A stretch of 64,000 bases of DNA from Gloeomargarita sp. SRBZ-1_bins_9 (GTDB lineage Bacteria; Cyanobacteriota; Cyanobacteriia; Gloeomargaritales; Gloeomargaritaceae), in the NCBI GenBank assembly GCA_039794565.1, contig JAUQVX010000001.1, positions 62,001 through 126,000 of the forward strand, written 5' to 3'. Every line of letters starts with the position of its first letter. Within the stretch, counting starts at the first letter, position 1. Below the pieces are notes generated by a model, which was given only the letters and a program-made list of their open reading frames with translations, made no database searches and had not been told where the DNA came from. The translations under genes were made by a program, and so were the position numbers. Positions 26,133 to 34,769 of the stretch are shown here, one piece after another.

Positions 26133-27374
26133 TCAGTTGGCTGTGGCAATGAATTCACACCAGGGGTCACCCTTTTCCCGGGCGCGCACCTCCTGGCCCC
26201 GGAAACAGTTGCCCCGCCGGAAGAGATTGTTGTAAAGCGTTTCGTCCAGGGTCGGTTTTTGGGCAATGTGACCCCGATAGACCAGGTTCATCAGGGCCGG
26301 TACGGCACCCTGGGCAAAGAAACAGGCCCCCGTTGCGCTCTGGGGATAGGTAGCCAGGAAGTAGTTGGTCTCGTAGTTGCCGTCAATGACCACCCGACAG
26401 GACTGGTCACTGGCAATTTCTACCAGTTCCCAGCGGCCCCACCCCAGACTGCTGGCGACCGCATAGCCCCCGTGAATCCAGTCTGTGTCGTTTTGGATCA
26501 GGGGCTGCACCAGGCTTTCCCACTCTACCGACGCCATGATGTTGCCGAAGGTATAAAACACGCACACGTGGCCGGATTCCCGCAGCAGTTCGCAGCCGAC
26601 TTCCTCCAGGGCAGGATTCACGGCCCGTAGGGCATCCAGAAACCGGTACTGAATGCGGTTGTAGTAATTCGCCGGCATCCGGGTTAGCAGTACATTAAAC
26701 GCCCGAATCTGCCCCTGCTCATCCCCCGCCAACGGTAAGCCCCACAAGGTTTCATTCAGGGCTTCGTAGTCTACCGAGGTCTTGGCCCGGGCAATGGACG
26801 CCGGTTGGTCAATGATGCGTCCCATACCCGGACTGGGGGTCAGGGGGCGGCGGGTCGCAACCGGTTGCACCCGAATCACACAGTGGTCCCCCCGGGTCAC
26901 CGCCTGGCACTGGGTTTCTTCGGCCTGGTAATCTCCCAGGGACCCATAAATGGCATCTAAGGCCGCTGCAGCATAGCCCACCGCCACGTGGTCAATGGGT
27001 TTGTGCCGCTGAAGGGTTGCCCCATACTTGCCCAGCCACCCTTGCGCGTAGTGGGAATGGCGCAGTTCAATGTCGGCCCCCTGGGGAGAAATGTCCCCGT
27101 CTATTTGCCCAAATCCCAAGAAACTAAACAGTTGCCGGGCCACCTGCCAACGTTGGACCGCCTGGGTGACCCCTAGCTTCCCAAAGGCCCCCTGCAACAG
27201 GCTGAAAAATATCTCCTGGGCTGACTGGCGTAGGATCGTCACCCCGTCGATCCAGGCCGGGTCTTCAATCGTTTGCTGCAAAAAGAGGTTGTAGTGGTGG
27301 CAGTGGAAAATCACCGGTTCGCCAAACAAACCCACCAACTTGCGGGAACGGTCCACAATCAGTTGCTCGAGCAT
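26133..27374 (-). CDS. Double V4R (4-vinyl-reductase-like) domain protein
   Basis: 413 residues built as two V4R-like halves, about 1-175 and 215-405. The first contains FHCHHYNLF near residue 23 and VAVGYAAAALDAIYGSLG. Each half ends in the typical V4R pattern: a CQAVTRGDHCVIRV-like strand pair in the first, GNCFRGQEVRAREKGDPWCEF in two parts in the second. V4R domains bind small ligands in XylR/DmpR-type regulators, occur in BchJ, and share a fold with TRAPP Bet3 subunits. In Synechocystis the photosystem-related slr0144-slr0152 cluster contains single V4R proteins, so a role in chlorophyll or photosystem assembly is a reasonable guess. The GGAGGG ribosome site before ATG 27374 fixes the start. 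Confidence 0.75.
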   Translation of the reverse strand: MLEQLIVDRSRKLVGLFGEPVIFHCHHYNLFLQQTIEDPAWIDGVTILRQSAQEIFFSLLQGAFGKLGVTQAVQRWQVARQLFSFLGFGQIDGDISPQGADIELRHSHYAQGWLGKYGATLQRHKPIDHVAVGYAAAALDAIYGSLGDYQAEETQCQAVTRGDHCVIRVQPVATRRPLTPSPGMGRIIDQPASIARAKTSVDYEALNETLWGLPLAGDEQGQIRAFNVLLTRMPANYYNRIQYRFLDALRAVNPALEEVGCELLRESGHVCVFYTFGNIMASVEWESLVQPLIQNDTDWIHGGYAVASSLGWGRWELVEIASDQSCRVVIDGNYETNYFLATYPQSATGACFFAQGAVPALMNLVYRGHIAQKPTLDETLYNNLFRRGNCFRGQEVRAREKGDPWCEFIATAN

Positions 27375-27393
27375 GGGTTTCCCTCCTGCCGAC

Positions 27394-27993
27394 TTATTCA
27401 ACGGCAATAGGCAGCCGTTCAACCCCCAGTAACTCCTTGACCCCCTGGCTCAGAAGACGTACCTCATTGGCCGTTAAATGTCCCTTGGCCAACTTGTCCG
27501 GGTGCAAACCGGTCTTGAGGGACAAACGCAACAGGACAAAGTTAGGGTCGGGGGCATAGCGCCGGGCGTAGTCCAACAATAACTGGGCCCTGGACTTGAC
27601 CTGGTCGGTGGGGTCCGGCAATAGGGGTTGCGCGTCGATCAGGATGGCTTTTAACCGCTCGGTCACCAGCTTCAGTTCCGTAGTCGCCCGGGTCATCATC
27701 AGGACAAAGTAGGGCGACCGGGGAAACGCTCTCACCAGTAGGCGAATCCGTCCGGACCCCGCCAGGATGTAGTCGGCGGTCGTCTGGGGGTCAAATAGTT
27801 GACAAAACCGTGCATTAGTCCGCACCAGGTCACTGGCATAAGCCCCTAGGGAATGGATATCCGCCACCGCCTCCGGGTCGTAATTGATTTCGGCTAGGGT
27901 CCGGTCATCGGTTGTGCGCCCGATCAATACCGCCAGCAGCCCCGGTAACCCCGCTACATGCTGTTGCAACACGCTCTCTAAACTGCGAGCCAT
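27394..27993 (-). CDS. Roadblock/LC7-like protein paired with V4R
   Basis: 199 residues. The first about 112 follow the Roadblock/LC7 pattern: an N-terminal helix (LESVLQQHVAGLPGLLAVLI), central helix with DIHSLGAYASDLVRT, two strands (IRLLVRAFP, YFVLMMTRA), and a last helix TELKLVTERLKAIL. Such domains dimerise and regulate small GTPases (MglB) or act as scaffolds. The C-terminal 80 residues are helical and unknown. It starts the cassette, 19 bases before the double-V4R gene and divergent from the DUF2358 operon. No MglA-like GTPase is nearby; the only GTPase in the window is Era. Confidence 0.65.
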   Translation of the reverse strand: MARSLESVLQQHVAGLPGLLAVLIGRTTDDRTLAEINYDPEAVADIHSLGAYASDLVRTNARFCQLFDPQTTADYILAGSGRIRLLVRAFPRSPYFVLMMTRATTELKLVTERLKAILIDAQPLLPDPTDQVKSRAQLLLDYARRYAPDPNFVLLRLSLKTGLHPDKLAKGHLTANEVRLLSQGVKELLGVERLPIAVE

Positions 27994-28088
27994 TCCCTAC
28001 CTCCGCAACTGCAACAAATACGAAATTTGAATCTATAAGGTTGTAGTAAAGGAAAGGTCAATAGGGGCCGGGCTATAGCCTGGTTTTT

Positions 28089-28107
28089 TAAGGTTCTCTT
28101 AACCTTA
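28089..28107. promoter_or_regulatory. Inverted repeat in the divergent Roadblock/DUF2358 spacer
   Basis: TAAGGTT (28089-28095) and AACCTTA (28101-28107) form perfect 7-base arms around CTCTT. The right half contains CTTAACCT, a perfect Pho-box octamer, and 3 bases before it TTTAAGGT is a 6/8 match. The T-run lies 5' of the hairpin, so it is not a terminator on the plus strand; on the minus strand the hairpin is followed by A. A regulatory site is more likely. Confidence 0.3.
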
Positions 28108-28152
28108 GCGGCGGTGTGCTAGAGTAGGGGTTGGGATAGCGCTGCTAAAGCC

Positions 28153-28557
28153 ATGGACGTGCTGGCGACGTTGCGGGAGGATTACGCCCGGTTTCCCCGC
28201 GACCAAACCTACGACATTTACGCGGAAGACCTGGTTTTTGCTGATCCCGTGATGCGGGTGCGGGGGCGGGAGCAGTTTCGCGGGATGATTGCCTTTTTGG
28301 CGACCTGGTTTCGGGATATTGAGCTGGTGTTGCACGACATCTGGCAGGAGGGACCGGTGATCCACACCCGTTGGACGATGCGGTGGACGGCGCCTTTGCC
28401 CTGGCAACCCCGGGTGAGCGTTACCGGCCGCAGCGAACTGACCCTGAATGAGCAGGGGTTAATTGGGCAACAAATTGACTACTGGGATTGCTCCCGTTGG
28501 GACCTGGTGCGCCAACATTGGCCGTTTGCATCCCAGCGCCCCCATCGCCGACAATAA
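28153..28557 (+). CDS. DUF2358 protein (NTF2-like fold)
   Basis: 134 residues of the cyanobacterial and plastid DUF2358 family: LREDYARFPRDQTYDIYAED, VFADPVMRVRGREQF and QQIDYWDCSRWDL follow the SnoaL/NTF2-like pattern. Function is not established. It heads a plus-strand run with a thioredoxin (34-base gap) and an aminotransferase. No signal peptide or membrane helix is seen. Confidence 0.82.
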   Translation: MDVLATLREDYARFPRDQTYDIYAEDLVFADPVMRVRGREQFRGMIAFLATWFRDIELVLHDIWQEGPVIHTRWTMRWTAPLPWQPRVSVTGRSELTLNEQGLIGQQIDYWDCSRWDLVRQHWPFASQRPHRRQ

Positions 28558-28591
28558 CATTTAGGACGGTTGGTGATGTGGGTAACGGTTT

Positions 28592-28924
28592 ATGACGGCA
28601 GGGCCGGTGGCAATTCGGGAGGAGGCCTTTACGGCAGAGGTCCAGCAGGCGACAGAACCGGTGTTGGTCTATGTGTGGGCGGACTGGTGTGGCCCTTGCC
28701 GCTTGATGACCCAAATCCTGACTGAGATGGCCCCCCAGTGGCAGGGACGACTAAAAATGGTGAAGATGCACGCGGATGAGAACCCGGCAACGGTCAGGCA
28801 ATACCAGGTGACGGGCATTCCCACCCTGTTGCTGTTTCGCCGGGGGGAGGTGGTCTGGCGCCACGAGGGGGTGCTCAATCCAGCCAAGTTGACCCAGGCG
28901 TTGACCCAGCATCTGGCGGAGTAG
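28592..28924 (+). CDS. Thioredoxin-family protein
   Basis: 110 residues of one thioredoxin domain with active site WADWCGPCRLM (Cys33, Cys36) and the cis-proline in VTGIPTLLLF. Without a signal peptide it should be a cytoplasmic disulfide reductase. The N-terminal VAIREEAFTAEVQQATEPVL is normal for thioredoxins, though the sequence is somewhat divergent from the main TrxA type. It is possibly a donor for CysH or PrxQ, both encoded in the window, but that is inference. Starts 34 bases after the DUF2358 gene and 4 bases before the aminotransferase. Confidence 0.9.
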   Translation: MTAGPVAIREEAFTAEVQQATEPVLVYVWADWCGPCRLMTQILTEMAPQWQGRLKMVKMHADENPATVRQYQVTGIPTLLLFRRGEVVWRHEGVLNPAKLTQALTQHLAE

Positions 28925-28928
28925 GTCC

Positions 28929-30107
28929 ATGGTACGACTGGCGGAGCGACTGGCGCCCCTGACGCGCAATGTGTTTGCCGATATGGACCAGGCCAAGGCC
29001 CAGGCGGCGGCCCAGGGAATGGATGTGATTGACCTGTCGCTAGGGTCATCGGATTTGCCCACCCCCCCAGACATCCTGGCGGTGATTGCCGAGGCCCTGC
29101 AGGATACCCGCACCCATGGGTACTTGCTGTTTCATGGCACGCGGGAGTTTCGCCGGGCAGCAGCCACCTGGTATGAGCGGCGCTATGGGGTGCCAGTGGA
29201 CCCGGAAACGGAGGTCTTGCCCCTAATTGGCTCCCAGGAGGGGACAGCCCATTTGCCCTTGGCGGTCCTCAATCCGGGGGATTACGCCATTTTGCTGGAC
29301 CCGGGTTATCCGTCCCATGCGGGGGGAGTGGCCCTGGCGGGGGGGCAGGTGTACCCGTTGCGTTTGCGGGCAGACCAGGGGTTTTTGCCGGATTTGGGTC
29401 AAGTTCCTGAGGCGGTATGGCGTCGGGCGCGGCTGCTGGTGTTGTCCTATCCCCATAACCCCACAACGGCAATGGCGGACCTGGCGGTGTTTGAGGCGGC
29501 GGTGGACGTTTGCCGGCACTATGACCTGGTGCTCTGCCATGACTTTCCCTATGCGGATTTGGTGTTCGGGGAACAGTTGCCCCCGTCGGTGTTGCAGGCG
29601 GACCGGGACAAGCGGGTGAGTATCGAGTTTTTTAGTCTCTCCAAGTCCTACAACATGGGGGGGTTTCGCCTGGGCTATGCCATCGGCAATCGAGAGCTGA
29701 TCCTGGCGCTGCGGCGGGTCAAGGCAGTGATTGATTTCAACCAGTACGCGGGGATTTTGCGGGCGGGGGCGCAGGCGCTGCTGGGGGACCAAACGGGGGT
29801 GCGGAAGATGGTGCAGACGTTCCGGGAACGGCGGGATGCCTTTGTGGCGGCGTTGCAACGCATGGGCTGGCAGGTGCCGGTTCCCCAGGCGACGATGTAT
29901 ATCTGGGCGCCGTTGCCCCCGGCCTGGGCGGAACGGTCGTTAGAGTTTTGTCAGCACTTGGTGCAGAAAACGGGAGTGGCGGCGTCGCCGGGAGCCGGGT
30001 TCGGTCCGGGGGGGGAGGGCTATGTGCGCTTTGCATTGGTGCATCCCCCGGCGCGGTTGCAAGAAGCAGTGGACCGCATGGCGCATTGGTTGGGGATGGG
30101 GGCATGA
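28929..30107 (+). CDS. PLP aminotransferase class I/II (LL-diaminopimelate aminotransferase-like)
   Basis: 392 residues of a fold-type I aminotransferase. The PLP lysine is Lys239 in FFSLSKSYNMGGFRLGY. DLSLGSSDLPTPPDIL and LIGSQEGTAHLPLAVLNPGDY mark the substrate and cofactor region. Cyanobacterial homologues are often annotated LL-diaminopimelate or aspartate aminotransferase; the paralogues are hard to separate by eye. dapB is in the window but not adjacent. The start ATG at 28929 lies 4 bases after the thioredoxin stop. Confidence 0.85.
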   Translation: MVRLAERLAPLTRNVFADMDQAKAQAAAQGMDVIDLSLGSSDLPTPPDILAVIAEALQDTRTHGYLLFHGTREFRRAAATWYERRYGVPVDPETEVLPLIGSQEGTAHLPLAVLNPGDYAILLDPGYPSHAGGVALAGGQVYPLRLRADQGFLPDLGQVPEAVWRRARLLVLSYPHNPTTAMADLAVFEAAVDVCRHYDLVLCHDFPYADLVFGEQLPPSVLQADRDKRVSIEFFSLSKSYNMGGFRLGYAIGNRELILALRRVKAVIDFNQYAGILRAGAQALLGDQTGVRKMVQTFRERRDAFVAALQRMGWQVPVPQATMYIWAPLPPAWAERSLEFCQHLVQKTGVAASPGAGFGPGGEGYVRFALVHPPARLQEAVDRMAHWLGMGA

Positions 30108-30179
30108 GGGCTTCCCTGGCTTGGTGCAGCGCGGACCTGGCCTACTTGCCGTGAAATGGGGAGTTGCTGGTGACCCGCG

Positions 30180-30448
30180 CACCCATGGGCAACACGCAGC
30201 GGGTCACTGGCGGGGAGCGCCGGATTGGGTGGAGGAGGTGCTGTCGCGACCGTCAGGTGAAATTAAAACTTTATTCATCCCGTGGGGTGCTGGCGTACTG
30301 GATTGTGGACTGGCTAAGCCGACAGGTGAGTGTTTATCGCCGCACTGAACGGACCTGGCAGTTGACCGTGACCCTGTACCCCCAGGACAGGCTCCCATCG
30401 CCCCTGTTGCCGGGTTTCGCCTGTCCCGTCACCGAGCTGCTTGTCTAG
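30180..30448 (+). pseudogene. Decayed Uma2/DUF820 nuclease-like gene
   Basis: In the 384-base gap between the aminotransferase and nadA, one frame reads GAPDWVEEVLS (about 30214-30246) and a different frame then continues RDRQVKLKLYSSRGVLAYWI, VDWLSRQVSVYRR and a normal C-terminus SPLLPGF to a stop at 30446-30448. Together these are the C-terminal third of a Uma2-type (PD-(D/E)XK-like, DUF820) protein, with a small deletion and frameshift after VLS and no N-terminal two thirds. Uma2 genes are abundant and often decayed in cyanobacteria. No insertion sequence borders are visible. Confidence 0.65.
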
Positions 30449-30491
30449 GGATGGCGCATCTCCCAGCTGGCCGAACGCCTAGTCCCGTTCC

Positions 30492-31454
30492 CTAGCCAAT
30501 GCCGGTACTCATGGCCAGCATGCGTTCCAGGGGCACGAGCGCGTTTTGGCGGATGTCTTCCGGGACGGTGATTTCCGGTTGCCCATCCCGCAGGGCCAGA
30601 TAGACCTTCTCCAGGGTGTTCAAGCGCATGTAGGGGCACTGGTTGCAGGCGCAGCCGTTGTTGGCAGGGGCAGGGATAAAGACCTTGTCCGGGGCGGCTT
30701 TTTGCATCTGGTGGATGATGCCGGGTTCGGTGACCACGATGAATTCCCGGGCGTCGCTGCGCTGGACGTACTTGAGTAACCCGGTGGTCGAAGCAATATA
30801 GTCGGCCATCTCCAGCACCGGCGCTTCGCATTCCGGGTGGGCAATGACCAGGGCCTGGGGATGGCGCACCTTCAACTTCACCAATTCCTGATAAGAAAAC
30901 GTTTCATGGACGATGCAACTGCCCGGCCAGAGCACCATCTCCCGCCCCGTTTGCTTCATCACATAGCGCCCCAGGTTTTGGTCCGGCGCAAACAGAATCG
31001 GCTGGTCTGGGGGAATCTGCTGCACGATGGCCACGGCATTAGAACTGGTGCAGATAATGTCGCTCATGGCCTTGATGGCCGCCGAACAATTGATGTAGGA
31101 AATCACCAGGTGGTCGGGATACTGGGCCTTAAACGCCGCAAATTGGTCTGGGGGACAACTGTCGGCTAAAGAACACCCTGCCGCCAAATCCGGCAATAAC
31201 ACTCGCTTGTCGGGGTTGAGAATTTTGGCCGTCTCCGCCATGAAATGCACCCCGGCAAACAGAATCACATCGGCCTTGGTCTGGGCCGCCTGCCGCGATA
31301 ACCCCAAGGAATCCCCCACATAGTCGGCCACGTCCTGTACCTGGGAGTCCTGATAGTAATGGGCTAAAATGACGGCGTTTAACTCCCGCTTCAAGGCCTG
31401 AATCGCCCCCACTAGGTCCTGGGGCAATGCCGTCTCCTGCACCGGCAAAAACAT
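30492..31454 (-). CDS. nadA: Quinolinate synthase
   Basis: 320-residue 4Fe-4S enzyme that condenses iminoaspartate and dihydroxyacetone phosphate to quinolinate. Signatures: [45 protein letters not shown], and C-terminal [12 protein letters not shown]. The ATG at 31454 has AGGAG 8 bases upstream; an upstream extension to 31553 is AT-rich and not conserved. The partner nadB is at 57.4 kb, so the de novo NAD pathway is split in this genome. Divergent from cobA. Confidence 0.95.
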   Translation of the reverse strand: MFLPVQETALPQDLVGAIQALKRELNAVILAHYYQDSQVQDVADYVGDSLGLSRQAAQTKADVILFAGVHFMAETAKILNPDKRVLLPDLAAGCSLADSCPPDQFAAFKAQYPDHLVISYINCSAAIKAMSDIICTSSNAVAIVQQIPPDQPILFAPDQNLGRYVMKQTGREMVLWPGSCIVHETFSYQELVKLKVRHPQALVIAHPECEAPVLEMADYIASTTGLLKYVQRSDAREFIVVTEPGIIHQMQKAAPDKVFIPAPANNGCACNQCPYMRLNTLEKVYLALRDGQPEITVPEDIRQNALVPLERMLAMSTGIG

Positions 31455-31550
31455 GGGCCGACTCCTGTATCGTTTGTAACGCTTTGTTGCATTATAGTTG
31501 ATCTTACCAAAATGGGAGCGCGGGTGACAGAAATCTAAAAAAAAAAGTCG

Positions 31551-31579
31551 CAAATGTCGGTCGGGATATAGTACATTTG
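31551..31579 (+). promoter_or_regulatory. Inverted repeat around the likely cobA -10
   Basis: CAAATGT (31551-31557) and ACATTTG (31573-31579) are perfect 7-base arms 15 bases apart, and TATAGT (31566-31571) lies between them. The arrangement looks like an operator overlapping a promoter, 28 bases before the cobA ATG. No cobalamin riboswitch box was seen in this leader. Confidence 0.35.
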
Positions 31580-31606
31580 AAAAATCCGGGTTGGGGTTGA
31601 GGTGGC

Positions 31607-32323
31607 ATGACCGGTCGGGTGTATTTGGTGGGGGCGGGTCCGGGGGACCCCGGTTTACTGACGCTCAAGGGGAAGACGCTGTTGGAGTTGGCGGATGTGG
31701 TGATTTATGATGCCCTGGTCAGTCCCCCCATCCTGGCGATGATCAATCCCCGGGCGGAGCGAATTTTTGTGGGTAAGTACCGGGGTTGGCACAGTTGGTC
31801 CCAAGGGGAAATTAACCGGTTGCTGATGACCAAGGCACAGCAGTACGAGCGGGTGGTGCGGCTCAAAGCCGGGGACCCGTTTATTTTTGGGCGGGGAGGC
31901 GAAGAGGTGGCGGCGCTGCACCAGGCGGGGATTCCGGTGGAGGTGGTGCCCGGCATTACTGCGGGGTTGGCTCTGGGGTTGCCCTTGACCCATCGGCAGT
32001 ACAGCTCCAGTGTGGCCCTGGTGACCGGTCACGAGGCGGTGGACAAGACGCGCCCGCCGGTCAATTGGACGGCTTTGGCCCAGGGGGCGGATACGTTGGT
32101 GATTTACATGGGGATGCACCATTTGGGGGAGATTGTTCAGGAGTTGATGGCGGCTGGCCGAGATGGGCAAACGCCGGTGCAGGTGGTGCAGTGGGGGACT
32201 TGGCCCCAGGAGCGGCGGGTGCGGGGAACCCTGGCGACGATTGGGGAGGTGGTGGCCCAGGCGGGGGTGGGAGCGCCGGCGGTGATCGTAGTCGGAGAAG
32301 CGGCTGCCGCCGAACCGCTATGA
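31607..32323 (+). CDS. cobA: Uroporphyrinogen-III C-methyltransferase
   Basis: 238 residues. The SUMT signatures [18 protein letters not shown] and [18 protein letters not shown] bind SAM and substrate. It makes precorrin-2 for siroheme (needed by the sulfite reductase at 1.2 kb) and for cobalamin. Single-domain form without a CysG-type dehydrogenase. GAGGTGGC precedes the ATG. It leads a plus-strand run with an SPFH protein, bioF, cbiD and a CBS protein. Confidence 0.95.
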   Translation: MTGRVYLVGAGPGDPGLLTLKGKTLLELADVVIYDALVSPPILAMINPRAERIFVGKYRGWHSWSQGEINRLLMTKAQQYERVVRLKAGDPFIFGRGGEEVAALHQAGIPVEVVPGITAGLALGLPLTHRQYSSSVALVTGHEAVDKTRPPVNWTALAQGADTLVIYMGMHHLGEIVQELMAAGRDGQTPVQVVQWGTWPQERRVRGTLATIGEVVAQAGVGAPAVIVVGEAAAAEPL

Positions 32324-32354
32324 TCAGGACAACCGACCGGTTGGGAAGGGAGCT

Positions 32355-33581
32355 ATGGAGTTTTTAGTCATCCTGGCGATTGCCCTGGTGATTGTGGTGG
32401 CGGCGGTGCGCAATCTCTACTACATCTGCCAGCCTAACGAGGTGTTGATTTTTGCCGGAACCACGCGCTGGGTGCCCTCTTTGCGGCGACGGGTGGGCTA
32501 CCGGTTGGTCAAAGGCGGCAGCAGCCTACGTATGCCCTTGTTTGAGCGGGTGTTGCGCCTGGATTTGACCAATTTGATTATTGAGCTGAAGGTGGTGGGG
32601 GCTTATTCCAAGGGGGGGATTCCCCTGCGGGTTGAGGGGGTGGCCAATATCAAAATTGCCGGCGAGGAACCCATCATCCACAACGCCATCGAACGACTGC
32701 TGGGCAAAACGCGGGAGGAAATTAAACGCATCGCCAAGGAAACCCTGGAGGGGAATTTGCGGGGGGTGCTAGCGAGTCTGACGCCCCAGCAGGTCAACGA
32801 GGATAAGTTGGCCTTTGTGCGCAGCCTGCAGGATGAGGCGGAGGAGGATTTGGGGAAGTTGGGGCTGGTGCTGGACACGCTCCAGATTCAAAACATTTCC
32901 GACGATGTGGGGTATTTGGACTCGATAGGGCGCAAGCAGCGGGCGGAATTGTTGCGGGATGCCCGGATTGCTGAAGCCCAGGCCCAGGCCCAGGCGGCTA
33001 TCCAAGCGGCGGAAAATGCCCGTCTGACGGTCTTTGCCCAATTGGACGCCGAGATGCAGATCGTGGAGGCGGAGGTGCAACGGCGGATTCGCGATGCCCT
33101 GACCCGGCGGGAGGCCCTGGTGGCGGAGGTGCAGGCGGAAGTGGGGGCGCAGATTGCCCGGGCGCAGGCGGATTTGGCGGTACAGCGGGAGCGAATTGCC
33201 CAGGTGCGCCAACAACTCCAAGCGGATGTGGTGGCTCCAGCCGCGGCCCAATGTCAACAGGCGATGGAGGCGGCGCAAGCGGCAGCGGCCCAGATTGTGG
33301 AGGAGGGCAAGGCCCTGGTGGAAGGGATGCGGCAGTTGGCGACCACCTGGCGACAGGCGGGGGATCAGGCGCGGCAGATTTTCCTGCTCCAAAAGCTCGA
33401 ACCCCTGCTCCAGGCCCTGGCGGCGACGGTTCCCCAGGTGCAGGTGGACCGGATGACGGTGTTGGACCCGGCAACGGCCACAAGTACGGCAGCCTGGTGG
33501 GAGCAGGTGCGGGCGGCCACGGGGATTGATGTCCAGCGCTTGTTACCTAAAATGGCTCCACCGGCGGAGGAGACGACCTGA
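32355..33581 (+). CDS. Flotillin-like SPFH/band 7 membrane protein
   Basis: 408 residues: one N-terminal membrane helix (about 3-20), an SPFH domain (about 25-190, with YICQPNEVLIFAG, NIKIAGEEPIIHNAIERLL and LDTLQIQNISDD), then a long Ala/Gln/Glu-rich coiled coil (about 200-310). Flotillin-family proteins form oligomeric cages and organise membrane microdomains. It starts 31 bases after cobA and ends 3 bases before bioF. The association with cofactor genes is unexplained. Confidence 0.87.
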   Translation: MEFLVILAIALVIVVAAVRNLYYICQPNEVLIFAGTTRWVPSLRRRVGYRLVKGGSSLRMPLFERVLRLDLTNLIIELKVVGAYSKGGIPLRVEGVANIKIAGEEPIIHNAIERLLGKTREEIKRIAKETLEGNLRGVLASLTPQQVNEDKLAFVRSLQDEAEEDLGKLGLVLDTLQIQNISDDVGYLDSIGRKQRAELLRDARIAEAQAQAQAAIQAAENARLTVFAQLDAEMQIVEAEVQRRIRDALTRREALVAEVQAEVGAQIARAQADLAVQRERIAQVRQQLQADVVAPAAAQCQQAMEAAQAAAAQIVEEGKALVEGMRQLATTWRQAGDQARQIFLLQKLEPLLQALAATVPQVQVDRMTVLDPATATSTAAWWEQVRAATGIDVQRLLPKMAPPAEETT

Positions 33582-33584
33582 GGG

Positions 33585-34769
33585 ATGGCGGTTGTCCAAA
33601 GTCACCCCTATCGCTGGCTAGAAGAAGCCCTGGCCACGATTCGGCGGGCGCACTGGCAACGAACGCTCAAACCGGTGACGGGTCCTCCAGGGCCGGTGGT
33701 GCAGATGGAGCATCGCGCCGTTTTGAACTTCGCCAGCAATGACTATCTGGGGTTGGCGGGGGACCCCCGGTTGGTGGCGGCAGCAACCCAGGCTATGGCG
33801 CGCTATGGGGTGGGGACGACGGGTTCGCGGCTGTTGAGCGGTCAGCGGGAGTTGCACCGGGAGCTGGAAACGGCCCTAGCTCGCTGGAAAGGTACAGAGG
33901 ACGCCCTGGTTTTTAGCAGTGGTTATGCAGCCTGTTTGGGGACGGTGGTGGCGTTGGTGGGCAAACCGGATGCCGTTTTCCAAGACGCCTACAACCACAG
34001 TTGTCTGCAACAGGGAGCGAAGTTAAGCCAGGCCCAGGTGTACACCTATCGCCACAACGACCTGGCCCACCTTGAACAATTGCTGGCTACCCATCGCCGG
34101 CACCATCGCCGCGCCCTGATTGCCACCGAAAGCCTGTTCAGTATGGATGGGGACACCTGTCCGTTGCCGGCGCTGCTGGACCTGGCGGATGCCTACGACT
34201 GCATGGTGCTGGTGGATGAGGCCCACGGCAATGGAGTGTTTGGGGCGCAGGGGGCCGGTTGGGTGGTGGCGACGGGTTGTCAAGGGCGGCCCCTAATCCA
34301 GGTAGGCAATTGCAGCAAGGCCCTGGGGAGCATGGGGGGCTATGTGGCTGGCGGTGCGGCGTTAATCGCCTATCTGCGGCACCGGGCACCCACCTGGGTC
34401 TACAGCACCGGGCTTTCGGTTCCCGATACAGCAGCCGCGTTGGCAGCCATTGCCATTGTTCAGCAGGAACCCCAACGACAGGCCCAGCTCTGGCGCAATG
34501 TCCACCACCTGCGGGAGGCGTTAACCCAGGCGGGATTGCCCCTGCTGTCGTCGGTTCCATCCCCCATCGTTTGCCTGCCCCTGCGGGATACGGCCACGGC
34601 GGCCCGGTTGGAACCGGAACTGCTCCGGGCGGGGGTGTTGGCCGGGGTGGTGCGTCCCCCTACTGTGCCCACCAGTCGGTTGCGCCTGTCGGTGATGAGC
34701 AGCCATACACCGGAGCACATTGCCCAGTTGGTGGCGGTTTTGAGCCAATTTCCTGGGGTCTATGGCTAA
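33585..34769 (+). CDS. bioF: 8-amino-7-oxononanoate synthase
   Basis: 394-residue PLP enzyme of the alpha-oxoamine synthase family that joins pimeloyl-thioester and alanine in biotin synthesis. Motifs: LNFASNDYLGLAGDPRLVAA, VLVDEAHGNGVFGAQGAG, and the PLP lysine in NCSKALGSMGGYVAGG. Glycine C-acetyltransferase is the alternative, but cyanobacteria generally use this type as BioF. It overlaps cbiD by 8 bases. Confidence 0.9.
   Translation: MAVVQSHPYRWLEEALATIRRAHWQRTLKPVTGPPGPVVQMEHRAVLNFASNDYLGLAGDPRLVAAATQAMARYGVGTTGSRLLSGQRELHRELETALARWKGTEDALVFSSGYAACLGTVVALVGKPDAVFQDAYNHSCLQQGAKLSQAQVYTYRHNDLAHLEQLLATHRRHHRRALIATESLFSMDGDTCPLPALLDLADAYDCMVLVDEAHGNGVFGAQGAGWVVATGCQGRPLIQVGNCSKALGSMGGYVAGGAALIAYLRHRAPTWVYSTGLSVPDTAAALAAIAIVQQEPQRQAQLWRNVHHLREALTQAGLPLLSSVPSPIVCLPLRDTATAARLEPELLRAGVLAGVVRPPTVPTSRLRLSVMSSHTPEHIAQLVAVLSQFPGVYG

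Noticed and set aside
28081-28107. TTTTTT plus hairpin as an intrinsic terminator
   Set aside because: The T-run is on the 5' side of the hairpin, and the flanking genes are divergent.
30180-30448. Intact small gene of about 94 residues
   Set aside because: The Uma2 similarity runs across two frames and lacks the N-terminal two thirds; the apparent start region has no similarity to the family.
31455-31606. Cobalamin riboswitch before cobA
   Set aside because: No B12-box-like GCCACTG element or long structured leader in the 152-base spacer.
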